Shown: positions 17,178 to 26,043 of the stretch, in pieces
How the letters are laid out: each line of letters starts with the position of its first letter
Position numbering within the stretch: the first letter of the stretch is position 1
Assembly (NCBI RefSeq): GCF_000718325.1
Contig: NZ_JOFV01000003.1
Coordinates: 124,001 to 188,000 of the forward strand
From: Oerskovia turbata
Lineage (GTDB): Bacteria; Actinomycetota; Actinomycetes; Actinomycetales; Cellulomonadaceae
Length of the DNA stretch: 64,000 bases
Direction: 5' to 3'
The notes under the pieces: model-generated
What the model was told of the DNA's origin: nothing
Database searches by the model: none
The model's input: only the letters and a program-made list of their open reading frames with translations
Position numbers and translations under genes: made by a program

Positions 17178-18602
17178 TCAGACCCCCGCCGCGGCCAGCG
17201 ACGCACCCTGGCGCTGGTAGACGGCCCACGTCACGACGGCCATGACGGCGTACACGCCGATGAAGATCCACAGCGCCGGGACGAGCGACCCCGCGAGGTC
17301 GTTCGAGACCGCGAAGCCGCGCGGGATGAGGAACCCGCCGAACGCCCCCACAGCCCCTGCGATCCCGATGCACCCCGCGGCCGCCTTGCGGACCCGCAGG
17401 CGGTGGGCGGCGCGCTCGTCGTCGGGCAGTCCCTTCGCGGTCGCCTCCCCCGACGCCGCGAACACCGCGGGGATCATGCGGTAGGTCGCGCCGTTGCCGA
17501 TGCCCGTCGCGACGAACAGCAGCAGGAAGGAACCGAAGAACAACCCGAAGTCGTGCGACTCGAGGGCCCGGATCGCGCCGAACGCACCGACGGCCATGAC
17601 CACGAACGCCACGATCGTCACGCGCGCCCCGCCGACCCTGTCGGCGACGATCCCGCCGAGAGGTCGGGACACCGAGCCGACGAGCGCACCGAGGAACGCG
17701 ATCGAGAGCGTGACCTCGGGGAACTGGTTCCCCAGCAGCGTCGGGAACGCGCCCGAGTAGCCGATGAACGACCCGAACGTCCCGATGTAGAGGAACGAGA
17801 TGATCCACGTGTGCCGGTTGCGCGTCGCCGCCGCGAACGACCGCACGTCGGCCTTGGCGTGCGACAGGTTGTCCATGAAGCGCCACGCGAGGAACGCCGC
17901 GAGCAGGACGAACGGGATCATCATGAGACCCGCCCGCTCCAGGGCGATGCCCGCCCCCGTCACGATCACGAGCGGCACCGCGAGCTGGACCGCGGCCGTC
18001 CCGAGGTTGCCGCCCGCAGCGTTGAGCCCGAGCGCCCGGCCCTTCTCCTTCTCCGGGTAGAAGAACGAGATGTTGGCCATCGAGGACGCGAAGTTGCCGC
18101 CGCCGACACCCGCGAGCGCCGCGACGAGCAGCATCACGCCGAACGGCGTCCCCGGGTCCTGCACGACGACCGCGAGCGAGACCGTGGGCACCAGGAGCAG
18201 CAGCGCGGACACGACCGTCCAGTTGCGTCCCCCGAACAGCGGCACCGCGAACGTGTACGGGATGCGCAGGGTCGCGCCCACGAGGCTCGGGACGGCGATG
18301 AGCCAGAACTGCTGGTCCACCGTGAAGGCGAAGCCCGCCGCACCGAGCTGCGGCACGACGATGGACCACAGGGCCCACACCGCGAACCCGAGAAACTCGG
18401 CGAGCACCGAGATCCACAGGTTGCGGGTCGCGACCGTCCGACCGCCGTCGCGCCAGAACGTGGGGTCCTCGGGGTCCCAGTGCTCGATCCAGCGACCGCG
18501 GCGACGAGCCGGGGACGGTGCGGGAGACTGCGGCGGTGACGCCGATGACGGCCCGAGCGTGGTGGTCGTGGCCTGCGGGGTGGGGCCTGCGGGGACGGGC
18601 AT
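17178..18602 (-). CDS. narK: Nitrate/nitrite transporter, NarK-type MFS
   Basis: 474 residues with about 12 hydrophobic helices. After a disordered Pro/Ser-rich N-terminus the NarK features are visible: RWIEHWDPEDPTFWRDGG, the first helix LAEFLGFAVWALWSIVVPQL, and Gly-rich nitrate-signature stretches (AGVGGGNFASSMANISFFYP and FVATGIGNGATYRMIP). ATG at 18602 is preceded by AGGAGG. It would import nitrate for NasC, encoded 2 bp downstream. A GlnR-like box array lies 110-147 bp upstream. Confidence 0.93.
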   Translation of the reverse strand: MPVPAGPTPQATTTTLGPSSASPPQSPAPSPARRRGRWIEHWDPEDPTFWRDGGRTVATRNLWISVLAEFLGFAVWALWSIVVPQLGAAGFAFTVDQQFWLIAVPSLVGATLRIPYTFAVPLFGGRNWTVVSALLLLVPTVSLAVVVQDPGTPFGVMLLVAALAGVGGGNFASSMANISFFYPEKEKGRALGLNAAGGNLGTAAVQLAVPLVIVTGAGIALERAGLMMIPFVLLAAFLAWRFMDNLSHAKADVRSFAAATRNRHTWIISFLYIGTFGSFIGYSGAFPTLLGNQFPEVTLSIAFLGALVGSVSRPLGGIVADRVGGARVTIVAFVVMAVGAFGAIRALESHDFGLFFGSFLLLFVATGIGNGATYRMIPAVFAASGEATAKGLPDDERAAHRLRVRKAAAGCIGIAGAVGAFGGFLIPRGFAVSNDLAGSLVPALWIFIGVYAVMAVVTWAVYQRQGASLAAAGV

Positions 18603-18711
18603 GGCGCCTCCTGATGGGACCGGGCGTGGGACCGGGGGACCTGACGTGGGACCGGTTCGGCGGGCTCGTCGAGCGACGCCCGACCGGTACCAGCGACGGT
18701 AGGAAGCGCGT

Positions 18712-18749
18712 GTTTCTGCCGGACGCGGCGCCCGTTTCCCGTCCGTAAG
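18712..18749 (-). promoter_or_regulatory. GlnR-type box array upstream of narK
   Basis: On the minus strand: CTTAC-n6-GAAAC-n6-CGCGT-n6-GAAAC, with exact 11-bp spacing. Both GAAAC half sites are perfect, CTTAC is one base from GTTAC, and the third box is poor. Similar in phase and strand to the array before nirB. Confidence 0.72.
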
Positions 18750-18863
18750 GGTTTGCGCACACCGCGACCTGCCCGGCTGTGAGGGCTCGTGCCGCACGGC
18801 GGGGAGAGGCACAGTGACCAAACCGTCAGGTGATTTGCGGGCGGTGCGGCGTTTCATCCTGCC

Positions 18864-18891
18864 TGAGTCTCACGACGCCGGTTTAGACTCA
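18864..18891 (+). promoter_or_regulatory. Inverted repeat over a possible -10 element
   Basis: TGAGTCT, 14 bp, AGACTCA. The right arm contains TAGACT (18884-18889), a plausible -10 for the gene at 19000, so a dimeric regulator bound here would block the promoter. Confidence 0.45.
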
Positions 18892-18999
18892 CGCCAGTCC
18901 CTTCGACGGCGGCCGGGCTGGGCGCGCTCCGACCACTGCACGACGGGGCGAACCTCCGGACCGACGTCCAGGGGTTGAATTCGAGAAAAGGATCCACGC

Positions 19000-19368
19000 A
19001 TGCCGCGACAGAGCACCGCTGCATCCGGAGCGGTCAACCCGCTGCGCGCGCTCGCCGCGCTCGTCCGTCTGACGAGCGCGCCCGCACCGAAGGACGTCGA
19101 CCACAGCGCGGCCCTGTGCCGGGTGTGCGCCTGGTACCTCGACGACGCGGGCTGGACGCTCGACGGCCCCACCCACACGATCTGCGACTGCTGCGGCGCG
19201 GAGAGCGGGATCGACGACACGACCCCCGAGCGCATCATCGCGTACCGCCGCCGCTGGACCCGCGGTGGCCACGTCTGGTTCGACCCGACGCGCAGGCCCG
19301 CGGGCTGGTCCTACGACGAAGGGCTGCCGTCGGACACGCAGGACCGTTCGAGCGCCGCACGTCACTGA
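19000..19368 (+). CDS. Small cysteine-rich CPCC-like protein
   Basis: 122 residues. Two cysteine pairs, CRVC and CDCCG, with the context ICDCCGAESGIDD...RIIAYRRRWTRGGHVWFD, resemble the cysteine-rich CPCC family of small soluble proteins (CPCCGxEFGYED...W...GxxWF). Function of the family is unknown; zinc binding is plausible. AAAGGA lies 8-10 bp before the ATG. It is monocistronic, with a strong bidirectional hairpin after it. Confidence 0.75.
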   Translation: MPRQSTAASGAVNPLRALAALVRLTSAPAPKDVDHSAALCRVCAWYLDDAGWTLDGPTHTICDCCGAESGIDDTTPERIIAYRRRWTRGGHVWFDPTRRPAGWSYDEGLPSDTQDRSSAARH

Positions 19369-19403
19369 CGGGGGCGTCGTCGGGCCCGGCGGGAGCCGGC
19401 CGA

Positions 19404-19456
19404 CGAACGAGCAGGGGGTGGTGAGCCGGTCCGGCTCGCCACCCCCTGCTCGTTCG
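19404..19456. terminator. Bidirectional terminator hairpin
   Basis: 24-bp stem with one mismatch (left arm begins CGAACGAGCAGGGGGTGG) and a 5-bp loop, between the convergent CPCC-like gene and surface protein gene. Confidence 0.9.
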
Positions 19457-19465
19457 GGCCCGGAG

Positions 19466-21799
19466 CTACTTCGTGCCTGACGTCCAGCGTCGGCGGGCGA
19501 CGACCGCCGCGAGGCCGACCGCGACGAACAGCACCGACAGCCCGGCGATCATCGCGATGTCCGCTCCCGTCGTCGCGAGGTCGCCGTCGGGGGTCGTCGG
19601 GACGGACGGCGTGGGCGTCGGCGTGGGGGTCGGCACGGCGTCGGCCGTGTTGGTCACGACGACCTCGGCCGAGGCCCCTCCACCCACCACGAGCCGGTTC
19701 GTCGACTGACCGTCGACCGTGATCGTCGGTGTCCCCCAGGTGACCCCCGGGACCCCGGGCAGCGCGATCTCCTCGAACGTGACGACCGTGCCCTCGGGCA
19801 GGTCCTGCGGCCCTGCGACCGAGGTTCCGTCTGCCGGGACCTGGACGTCCTGGCTGACGGTCGTGCCGTTGAGCGCGTACGAGTAGCGCACGGTGAACAC
19901 GGCGTCCGCGGGCACCTGGGCGGCGGCGTCCCCGTCGAGCGCCTTCGCGATCTCGAACCCGCCGACGGTGCTGCGGAACGTGTTGGTCACGGTGACCGCG
20001 ACGATCCCCGTCTCGCCCGTGCCGATCACGACGTCCGTGGGGTCGACGTCGGAGCCCGTCCACTCGTGGGTGTCCGACGCGAAGTCCCCCGGTTCCTCGG
20101 TGAGCGGCGCCTCGGTGAAGGTGCACGTGGTCCCGACCGGGAACCACGCCTCGTCGCCGCCGACCGCGGGGCGGACCGTCGCGCCCGCCGCGACGCTCAC
20201 GGTCCCGGACGTCACGGCCGGGTCGACGGCGACGCCGTCCACGTAGGCCCCGGCCGAGCACTGCCAGTCGACGTCGAACGTCCGGTCACCGACATACCCG
20301 CCCTCGGGTCCGGACACGACCTTCGTCACGTCGGCAGTGCCGAGCAGGGTGTTGTCGATGTCGATCGTGATGTTCTGACCGTCCTCGGTGATCTCGAAGG
20401 TGTCGGTCTCGACCCCGTCGACCGTGTACACCGGCTCGGCCCACTGCCTGTCCTCCACGTCCACGGGGACGAGCACCCCGTCGACGTCCTCGTAGACCCC
20501 GTCGAGGTCCTCGATGATCACGCACCTGACGTCGAGCGGGAGGCTGTCGAAGACCGTGACCTCGTCGGCCCTGACGGACCACCCGGCGATGAAGATCGAG
20601 CCGTCCGTGAGGGTGCAGCGCGCCGACCCCGTGAAGACGAGGTTCGTGAGACCCGAGCCTGGCGCGACGCTCTTGGTCACCGTGAGGGAGCCGTTCTCGG
20701 TCGGGAGGGGCGGCACGTCGTCCTCGCACGGGAACGCGTAGTTCCAGGGGTAGTTGTGGTGCTCGGTGCCCGCGCCGCCCATCGTGTAGTCGCCCCCGAC
20801 GAGGAGGCGGCCGTTGGTGCTGGTCGTCGCCGTGAGGTTGATACCGGGACCCATGATCGATCCCATGAACTGGCCGTTCTGACCGATCGACACGTCGGTG
20901 TCCCCCGTGAAGTTCCACATCAGGCTCGACGCGAAGGCACCGAACCCGGGGAAGCCGAACGCGTCGACCCGCACACCGTCCGCGGTGAAGTCCTGCGGCG
21001 AGAAGTCCACCGGGCCACCGGTCACGTTGACCACGATCGAGTCGCCGTCCGGGATGCCGTTGAACTGGAGGGCGGTCGTCCCGTTCAGGCTCGCCGCGTC
21101 GATCTCGAAGACCTGGAGCCCGCTGTGGGTCGGGTCGTCGGGGCCCGCGGTGAAGATCACCGTGTCGCCCGACCGTGCGGCCGTACCGTTCGCGGCGAAC
21201 GCGGCGAGCTCGGCCGAGACGTCGACCATCTCCTGCGGGAAGACGTCCGGGTCGTAGGGCAGCAGCGCGCTCGCCCCCATGTTCTCGATCGCCCCCGCGC
21301 CGTTCGTCACGAGCCGCGACTCGCCGTCGATCTCGCCGCCGACGTGCACGGCGCCCCCTCCGGTGGCCCCGGCACCGACGTCGACCGCCGACGAGGGGCC
21401 GATGGTCAGGTTCCCGCCCACGGCCAGCATGGTCGAGCCGGGGGTGGGTACCGCCCCCGAACCTGCTCCCACGATCCCGACGTTGAAGAGGCCCTCCCGC
21501 TCGAAGCTCGCGTCCCCGTGCACCACGAGCAGGCCCTCGCTCTCGGCCGCGTTCTCGTGCGCCGTGAAGTCCCCGCCGACGTACACCGAGACGGCGTTGT
21601 CGGTGAACAGCGGTGGCCCGACGGTCCCGTCCCCCTCGCCGTCGGGGCAGGTCGGGAGCTGTTCGGCGGCGGCCGGGGCGACGTACGGCCCGACCGCCGC
21701 GGCCCCGAGCGTCAGTGCGGCCGTCAGGACCAGGACCGACGTCGCGGCGACCAGCCGTCGACGCGAGGTCCGTCCTTCGGGGGAGCGGGTGATCGTCAT
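19466..21799 (-). CDS. Sortase-anchored surface protein with choice-of-anchor A domain
   Basis: 777 residues. Signal peptide (about 15-42, LVAATSVLVLTAALTLGAAAV), then a choice-of-anchor A domain (about 65-340: DNAVSVYVGGDFTAHENAAESEGLLVVHG..., AVGGNLTIG, VHVGGEID). Three DUF5979-like beta domains follow (starts near GSLTVTKSV, ADVTKVVSG, GGFEIAKAL). A Pro/Thr spacer precedes the sorting signal LATTG, a hydrophobic helix and an RRRW tail. LAxTG is the actinobacterial class E type sortase signal. Likely an adhesin or pilus-like cell wall protein; no sortase gene is in the window. Start ATG 21799 with GAGGAAGG upstream. Confidence 0.85.
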   Translation of the reverse strand: MTITRSPEGRTSRRRLVAATSVLVLTAALTLGAAAVGPYVAPAAAEQLPTCPDGEGDGTVGPPLFTDNAVSVYVGGDFTAHENAAESEGLLVVHGDASFEREGLFNVGIVGAGSGAVPTPGSTMLAVGGNLTIGPSSAVDVGAGATGGGAVHVGGEIDGESRLVTNGAGAIENMGASALLPYDPDVFPQEMVDVSAELAAFAANGTAARSGDTVIFTAGPDDPTHSGLQVFEIDAASLNGTTALQFNGIPDGDSIVVNVTGGPVDFSPQDFTADGVRVDAFGFPGFGAFASSLMWNFTGDTDVSIGQNGQFMGSIMGPGINLTATTSTNGRLLVGGDYTMGGAGTEHHNYPWNYAFPCEDDVPPLPTENGSLTVTKSVAPGSGLTNLVFTGSARCTLTDGSIFIAGWSVRADEVTVFDSLPLDVRCVIIEDLDGVYEDVDGVLVPVDVEDRQWAEPVYTVDGVETDTFEITEDGQNITIDIDNTLLGTADVTKVVSGPEGGYVGDRTFDVDWQCSAGAYVDGVAVDPAVTSGTVSVAAGATVRPAVGGDEAWFPVGTTCTFTEAPLTEEPGDFASDTHEWTGSDVDPTDVVIGTGETGIVAVTVTNTFRSTVGGFEIAKALDGDAAAQVPADAVFTVRYSYALNGTTVSQDVQVPADGTSVAGPQDLPEGTVVTFEEIALPGVPGVTWGTPTITVDGQSTNRLVVGGGASAEVVVTNTADAVPTPTPTPTPSVPTTPDGDLATTGADIAMIAGLSVLFVAVGLAAVVARRRWTSGTK

Positions 21800-21894
21800 C
21801 GGGCACGCCCTTCCTCGTCGGTTCCTGACAGTCTCCGGTGGAGGACCTGGACGAGCAACCGGTAGGGATTCGGCGTGGTGGTGCTGCGAGGGCG

Positions 21895-23343
21895 TCAGCC
21901 CCAGACGAGCGCCTGGGCCGGGTCCTCGAGGATCTTCGCGACGTCGGCGAGGACGTACGCGCCGAGCGCGCCGTCGACCAGGCGGTGGTCGAAGCTCAGC
22001 GCGAGCTGCGTGACCCAGCGCTTCTTGATCTTGCCCTTGTGGACCCAGGGCTGCTCGCGGATCGCGCCGAACGCGAGGATCGCGGCCTCGCCCGGGTTGA
22101 GGATCGGGGTACCGGTGTCGATCCCGAACACGCCCACGTTCGTGATGGTGATGGTGCCGTCGGACATGTCGGCGGGCGACGTGCGTCCTGCACGGGCCGT
22201 GGCCGTGAGGTCGGAGAGCCCCTGTGCGAGTCCCTTGAGGTCGAGGCGGTGCGCGTCCTTGATGCTGGGCACGACGAGCCCGCGCGGCGTCGCGGCCGCG
22301 ATCCCCAGGTTCACGTAGTGCTTGTAGACGATCTCCTGCGCGGCCTCGTCCCAGCTCGCGTTGATGTCGGGGTGGCGGCGCACGGCGAGCAGCAGCGCGC
22401 GGGCCGTGATGAGCAGGGGCGTGACGCGCACGTCCTTGAACTCGCGGTCCTCGCGGAGCCTCGCGACGAGCTTCATGGTCTTGGTGACGTCGACCGTCTG
22501 GAACTCGGTCACGTGCGGGGCCGTGAACGCGCTCTGGACCATGGCCTCGGCCGTGCGCTTGCGCACCGACTTCACGGGTACGCGCGTCTGGCGTCCGTCG
22601 GGGGTCACGGTCGAGCCCGCGCCGGCGTCGTTGAGCCAGGGCGAGTCGTCGCCCGCGTAGGTCGCGAGCGTGCGCGGCTCGGAGCGTGCGTTGTAGGCGA
22701 GCACGTCCTCGCGCGTGATGATCCCGCCGGGACCGGTCGCGGGCACGGACGCGAGCTCGACGCCCAGGTCGCGCGCGAGCTTGCGCACCGGGGGCTTCGC
22801 GAGGACGGTCCGACCGGCGGTCGCGGCGGAGACCAGGGCCCGGATGGGGCCCGACGGCGCCGGTCGCGCCGGCTGCACGGGTGCGGCGGGTGCCGGGGTC
22901 ACCCGAGCGGGGGGCGCGGCGACGGGAGCGGGGCGCTCCGCCGTCGGGCCGGCGGCAGGGGCTGCGGCGGCGCGGCGCGGGCGACGCGCGCTCGCCTGCT
23001 CGGCGACGCCGTAGCCGACGAGGACGGCACCGCCACCCTCTGCGGCAGGGGCCTGCGCCGCGGGGGCGGCGGGGTCCGACGCCGACGGCTGACCCGTCGG
23101 GTCGGTGTCGACCACGATGATCGGCACGCCGACCTCGACCGTGTCGCCCTCGGCGACGAGCAGCTCGGTGACGACGCCCGTGTAGGGCGACGGGAGCTCG
23201 ACGAGCGACTTGGCCGTCTCGATCTCCACGATCGTCTGGTTGACCGTGACCTCGTCACCGACGGCGACGTGCCACTGCACGATCTCCGCCTCGGTGAGTC
23301 CCTCGCCGGCGTCAGGGAGCTTGAACTGCTCGAAGGTGGGCAC
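21895..23343 (-). CDS. bkdC: 2-oxoacid dehydrogenase E2 (dihydrolipoyl acyltransferase)
   Basis: 482 residues. Lipoyl domain at residues 1-80 with the lipoylated lysine in IETAKSLVELPSPY, Ala/Pro linkers, a peripheral subunit-binding domain (about 175-210, PVRKLARDLGVELASVPATGPGG) and a C-terminal acyltransferase with SFDHRLVDG (catalytic His and Asp). The ETAKSLVELPSPY form favours branched-chain over pyruvate substrate, but this is not decisive. GTG at 23343 is preceded by GAGGAG. It is the third gene of the E1alpha-E1beta-E2 operon, 59 bp after E1beta. Confidence 0.92.
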   Translation of the reverse strand: MPTFEQFKLPDAGEGLTEAEIVQWHVAVGDEVTVNQTIVEIETAKSLVELPSPYTGVVTELLVAEGDTVEVGVPIIVVDTDPTGQPSASDPAAPAAQAPAAEGGGAVLVGYGVAEQASARRPRRAAAAPAAGPTAERPAPVAAPPARVTPAPAAPVQPARPAPSGPIRALVSAATAGRTVLAKPPVRKLARDLGVELASVPATGPGGIITREDVLAYNARSEPRTLATYAGDDSPWLNDAGAGSTVTPDGRQTRVPVKSVRKRTAEAMVQSAFTAPHVTEFQTVDVTKTMKLVARLREDREFKDVRVTPLLITARALLLAVRRHPDINASWDEAAQEIVYKHYVNLGIAAATPRGLVVPSIKDAHRLDLKGLAQGLSDLTATARAGRTSPADMSDGTITITNVGVFGIDTGTPILNPGEAAILAFGAIREQPWVHKGKIKKRWVTQLALSFDHRLVDGALGAYVLADVAKILEDPAQALVWG

Positions 23344-23402
23344 TGCCTGCTCCTCGGGTGGTCGTGCTGCTGTGGTCAGGGGGTGGTGCGACGGGGCCGG
23401 GG

Positions 23403-24425
23403 CTAGAACGCCATGGCGCGGTCGACCGCGTCGAGGACCCGGTCGAGGCTCGGCAGGTACTCGTGCTCGAGCTTCGCGACGGGGTACGGCGTGTGGAAGC
23501 CGCCCACGCGCAGCACGGGCGACTCGAGCGCGTAGAAGCACTCCTCGGTCACGCGTGCGGCGATCTCGGCGCCCGAGCCGAGGAACGTCGCGGCCTCGTG
23601 CACGACGACGCAGCGACCGGTCCGGCGGACCGACGCGACGACGGTCGCGGTGTCGAGCGGCGAGATGGTGCGCAGGTCGACGACCTCGATGCTCGTGCCC
23701 TCGGCGGCGGCCGCGGCCGCGGCCTTGAGCGCGGTCGGGACCGTGGGGCCGTACGCGACGAGCGTGAGGTCCGTGCCCTCGCGCACCACGACCGCGGAGT
23801 TGAGGGTCGAGTCGCCGACGGGTCCGTCGAGCACGACGTCGCCCTTGTCCCAGTAGCGTCCCTTGGGCTCGAAGAACAGCACGGGGTCCGGGGACGCGAC
23901 GGCCTCGCGAAGCATCGTGTACGCGTCCTGCGGCGTCGACGGCGAGACGACGCGCAGCCCGGGGGTGTGCGCGAACAGGGCCTCGGGGCTCTCGCTGTGG
24001 TGCTCGACCGCGCCGATCCCGCCGCCGAACGGCACCCGGATGACCACGGGCAGGTTGAGACGCCCGCGCGAGCGGTAGTGCATCTTGGCGAGCTGCGTCG
24101 TGATCTGGTCGTAGGCCGGGAAGATGAAGCCGTCGAACTGGATCTCGCACACGGGCCGGTACCCGCGCAGCGCGAGGCCGATCGCGGTCCCGACGATGCC
24201 GGACTCGGCGAGCGGGGTGTCGACCACGCGGTCCTCGCCGAAGCTCGCCTGGAGCCCGTCGGTCACGCGGAAGACGCCGCCGAGCCTCCCGATGTCCTCA
24301 CCCATGAGCAGGACCTTGGGGTCGCCCGCGAGCGAGGCGCGCAGCCCCTCGTTGATGGCCTTGCCGAGCGTGAGGCGGACCGCTCCGGTCGCCGCGGCGG
24401 GTGCGGTGGTGGTCGGCGCGCTCAT
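23403..24425 (-). CDS. bkdB: 2-oxoacid dehydrogenase E1 beta
   Basis: 340 residues, the usual length. Transketolase-like pyrimidine-binding domain (ALGKAINEGL-type start, MGEDIGRLGGVFRVTDGL, VVDTPLAESGIVGTAIGLAL, VRVPFGGGIGAVEHHSES) and a C-terminal transketolase domain (VVDLRTISPLDTATV). It binds thiamine diphosphate at the interface with E1alpha. ATG at 24425 has GGAGGAG upstream and overlaps the E1alpha stop as ATGA. Confidence 0.94.
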   Translation of the reverse strand: MSAPTTTAPAAATGAVRLTLGKAINEGLRASLAGDPKVLLMGEDIGRLGGVFRVTDGLQASFGEDRVVDTPLAESGIVGTAIGLALRGYRPVCEIQFDGFIFPAYDQITTQLAKMHYRSRGRLNLPVVIRVPFGGGIGAVEHHSESPEALFAHTPGLRVVSPSTPQDAYTMLREAVASPDPVLFFEPKGRYWDKGDVVLDGPVGDSTLNSAVVVREGTDLTLVAYGPTVPTALKAAAAAAAEGTSIEVVDLRTISPLDTATVVASVRRTGRCVVVHEAATFLGSGAEIAARVTEECFYALESPVLRVGGFHTPYPVAKLEHEYLPSLDRVLDAVDRAMAF

Positions 24426-25717
24426 CGTGCTCCTCCGTGCTGGTCGTGCGTCCTCGAGGCTCCCTCGTCCGTGAAGGACGCCTCGTACTCCTCGAACCAC
24501 CGGCGCTCGGCCGTGACGACCGCGTGCTCGGTCGCGTACACGTGCTCGAACATCGACTCGGTCGACGGGCGGCCCAGCCCGCGGACGAACGTCCGCAGGC
24601 GTTCGCCGAGCGCGTCGCCCTCGGCCTCGAGGTCCGCGGCCCACCGCTCGTCCCAGGCGCCCTCGACCTCCAGGAGGAGGCGCAGTCGGTCGATCGGGTC
24701 CCGACGGCGCCACAGCTCCTCCTGCTCGGAGGTGCGGTAGCGCGTGGGGTCGTCCGAGGTCGTGTGGGCGCCCATGCGGTACGTGTACGCCTCGATGAAC
24801 GTGGGGCCTCCGCCCGAGCGCGCACGCTCGAGGGCCTCGGCCGTCGCGGCGTAGCACGCGAGGACGTCGTTGCCGTCGACCCGCAGGCTCGGGATGCCGA
24901 AGCCGTGGGCGCGCTGGTGGATCGGCACGCGCGACTGCTTGGTCGTGGGCTCGGAGATGGCCCACTGGTTGTTCTGGCAGAAGAACACGACCGGCGACTC
25001 GTTGACCGCGGCGAACACGAGGGCCTCGTTCACGTCGCCCTGGGACGTGGCGCCGTCGCCGAAGTACGTCACGACCGCGGTGTCCTTGGTCGCGTCGCCC
25101 GTGCCGACGAGGCCGTCGCGCTGGACGCCCATCGCGTAGCCCGTCGCGTGCAGCGTGTGCGAGCCGATCACGAGCGTGTAGAGGTGGAAGTTGTGCTCGT
25201 CCGGGTCCCAGCCGCCGTGGTCGATGCCGCGGAACTGGCGCAGGACGTCCGCGACGTCGACGCCGCGCGTCCAGGCGACCCCGTGCTCACGGTAGGACGG
25301 GAAGACGTAGTCCTGCGGGGCGAGCGCCCGGCCCGAGCCGATCTGCGCGGCCTCCTGGCCGAGCGCCTGCGGGAAGAGCCCGAGCTCGCCCTGACGCTGC
25401 AGCGAGGTCGACTCGTCGTCGAAGCGGCGGGTCAGGACCATGTCGCGGTACAGGCCGCGCAAGGCGTCGGCGTCCAGGTGGGCGACGCGCTCGCGGTAGG
25501 CCGCGTTCTCCGGGGTCACGACCCGCGCACCGGTCGGGGTCAGGAGCTGGAGGAGGTCCGCGTCGACGGGGAGCGTCGCCCCGGTGTCCGTCGCATCGGC
25601 GGTGCCGGTGTCCGTCGTGCCGGTGTCCGTCGTGCCGGGGTCGGTCGAGGCCGCCAGGGGACCGCCGGCCGGCTCGGCTGCGAGGTCGGCCGCGGGGGCC
25701 GTGTGCTGCTGCTTCAC
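24422..25717 (-). CDS. bkdA: 2-oxoacid dehydrogenase E1 alpha
   Basis: 431 residues. The ThDP motif is GDGATSQGDVNEALVFAAV...NNQWAIS, with HGVAWTRGVDV and SYREHG upstream. The phosphorylation-loop region is YRMGAHTTSDDPTRYR. The first 70 residues are an extra, low-complexity extension in which the pentapeptide GTTDT is repeated, encoded by a 15-bp tandem repeat of about three units at 25602-25646. Forms the decarboxylase with E1beta. Branched-chain keto acid dehydrogenase is the favoured identity, pyruvate dehydrogenase the alternative. First gene of the operon, behind an inverted-repeat operator. Confidence 0.92.
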   Translation of the reverse strand: MKQQHTAPAADLAAEPAGGPLAASTDPGTTDTGTTDTGTADATDTGATLPVDADLLQLLTPTGARVVTPENAAYRERVAHLDADALRGLYRDMVLTRRFDDESTSLQRQGELGLFPQALGQEAAQIGSGRALAPQDYVFPSYREHGVAWTRGVDVADVLRQFRGIDHGGWDPDEHNFHLYTLVIGSHTLHATGYAMGVQRDGLVGTGDATKDTAVVTYFGDGATSQGDVNEALVFAAVNESPVVFFCQNNQWAISEPTTKQSRVPIHQRAHGFGIPSLRVDGNDVLACYAATAEALERARSGGGPTFIEAYTYRMGAHTTSDDPTRYRTSEQEELWRRRDPIDRLRLLLEVEGAWDERWAADLEAEGDALGERLRTFVRGLGRPSTESMFEHVYATEHAVVTAERRWFEEYEASFTDEGASRTHDQHGGAR

Positions 25718-26043
25718 GCGTTCTCCTTCGGTGCGGCCCGGGGCGTGAGCCCGGGTCGCTCGGGGGCGGTCCTCGGCCGTTCCCGACCGAACCTACGACA
25801 ACCTACGACACCGTAGCTTACGCAAGCGTAGGCTACGAGTCCGTAACCTCCATCGCCACGGGAGGACAAACGTTGCCCGCTCATCTTTAGAGGTTCCCTC
25901 CAACCCGGCGTCCACGTCACGCCACGAACCACGGCGTCACGGGCAGAACGGTTGGCGCAACCCCTCAGAAGCCGGAGGCCACCCCTGCCCCCAGGTCACG
26001 TGCCCCGCGCGCAGACACCTGTCCGCACGACGAGACACCGAGG
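25718..26043. other. Intergenic region upstream of bkdA
   Basis: 326 bp. The part next to bkdA is GC-rich leader, followed by the operator cluster at 25791-25837 and a moderately AT-richer stretch to about 25905. I see no coding sequence or RNA structure in the remainder. Confidence 0.6.
25791..25837. promoter_or_regulatory. Operator cluster upstream of the bkd operon
   Basis: Two direct copies of ACCTACGACA (25791-25810) abut an inverted repeat: CGTAGCTTACG, spacer CAAG, CGTAGGCTACG (25812-25837), with 10 of 11 positions pairing. The CTACG half site recurs in all. It lies 74-120 bp before the E1alpha start, consistent with repression by a dimeric regulator of unknown identity. Confidence 0.65.

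Larger units (their letters stand above)
18603..18999. other. Intergenic region between narK and the CPCC-like gene
   Basis: 397 bp between divergent genes. It holds the GlnR-like array for narK (18712-18749), an inverted repeat around a possible promoter for the rightward gene (18864-18891), and AAAGGA as ribosome binding site before 19000. No coding sequence supported. Confidence 0.7.

Noticed and set aside
14854..18762. Very long minus-strand open frame through narK and nasC
   Set aside because: The upstream part is antisense-like, out of frame with the clear NarK protein; NasC starts at 17175.
25838..26043. Possible small RNA in the less GC-rich part upstream of bkdA
   Set aside because: No promoter-terminator pair or stable fold was visible by eye.
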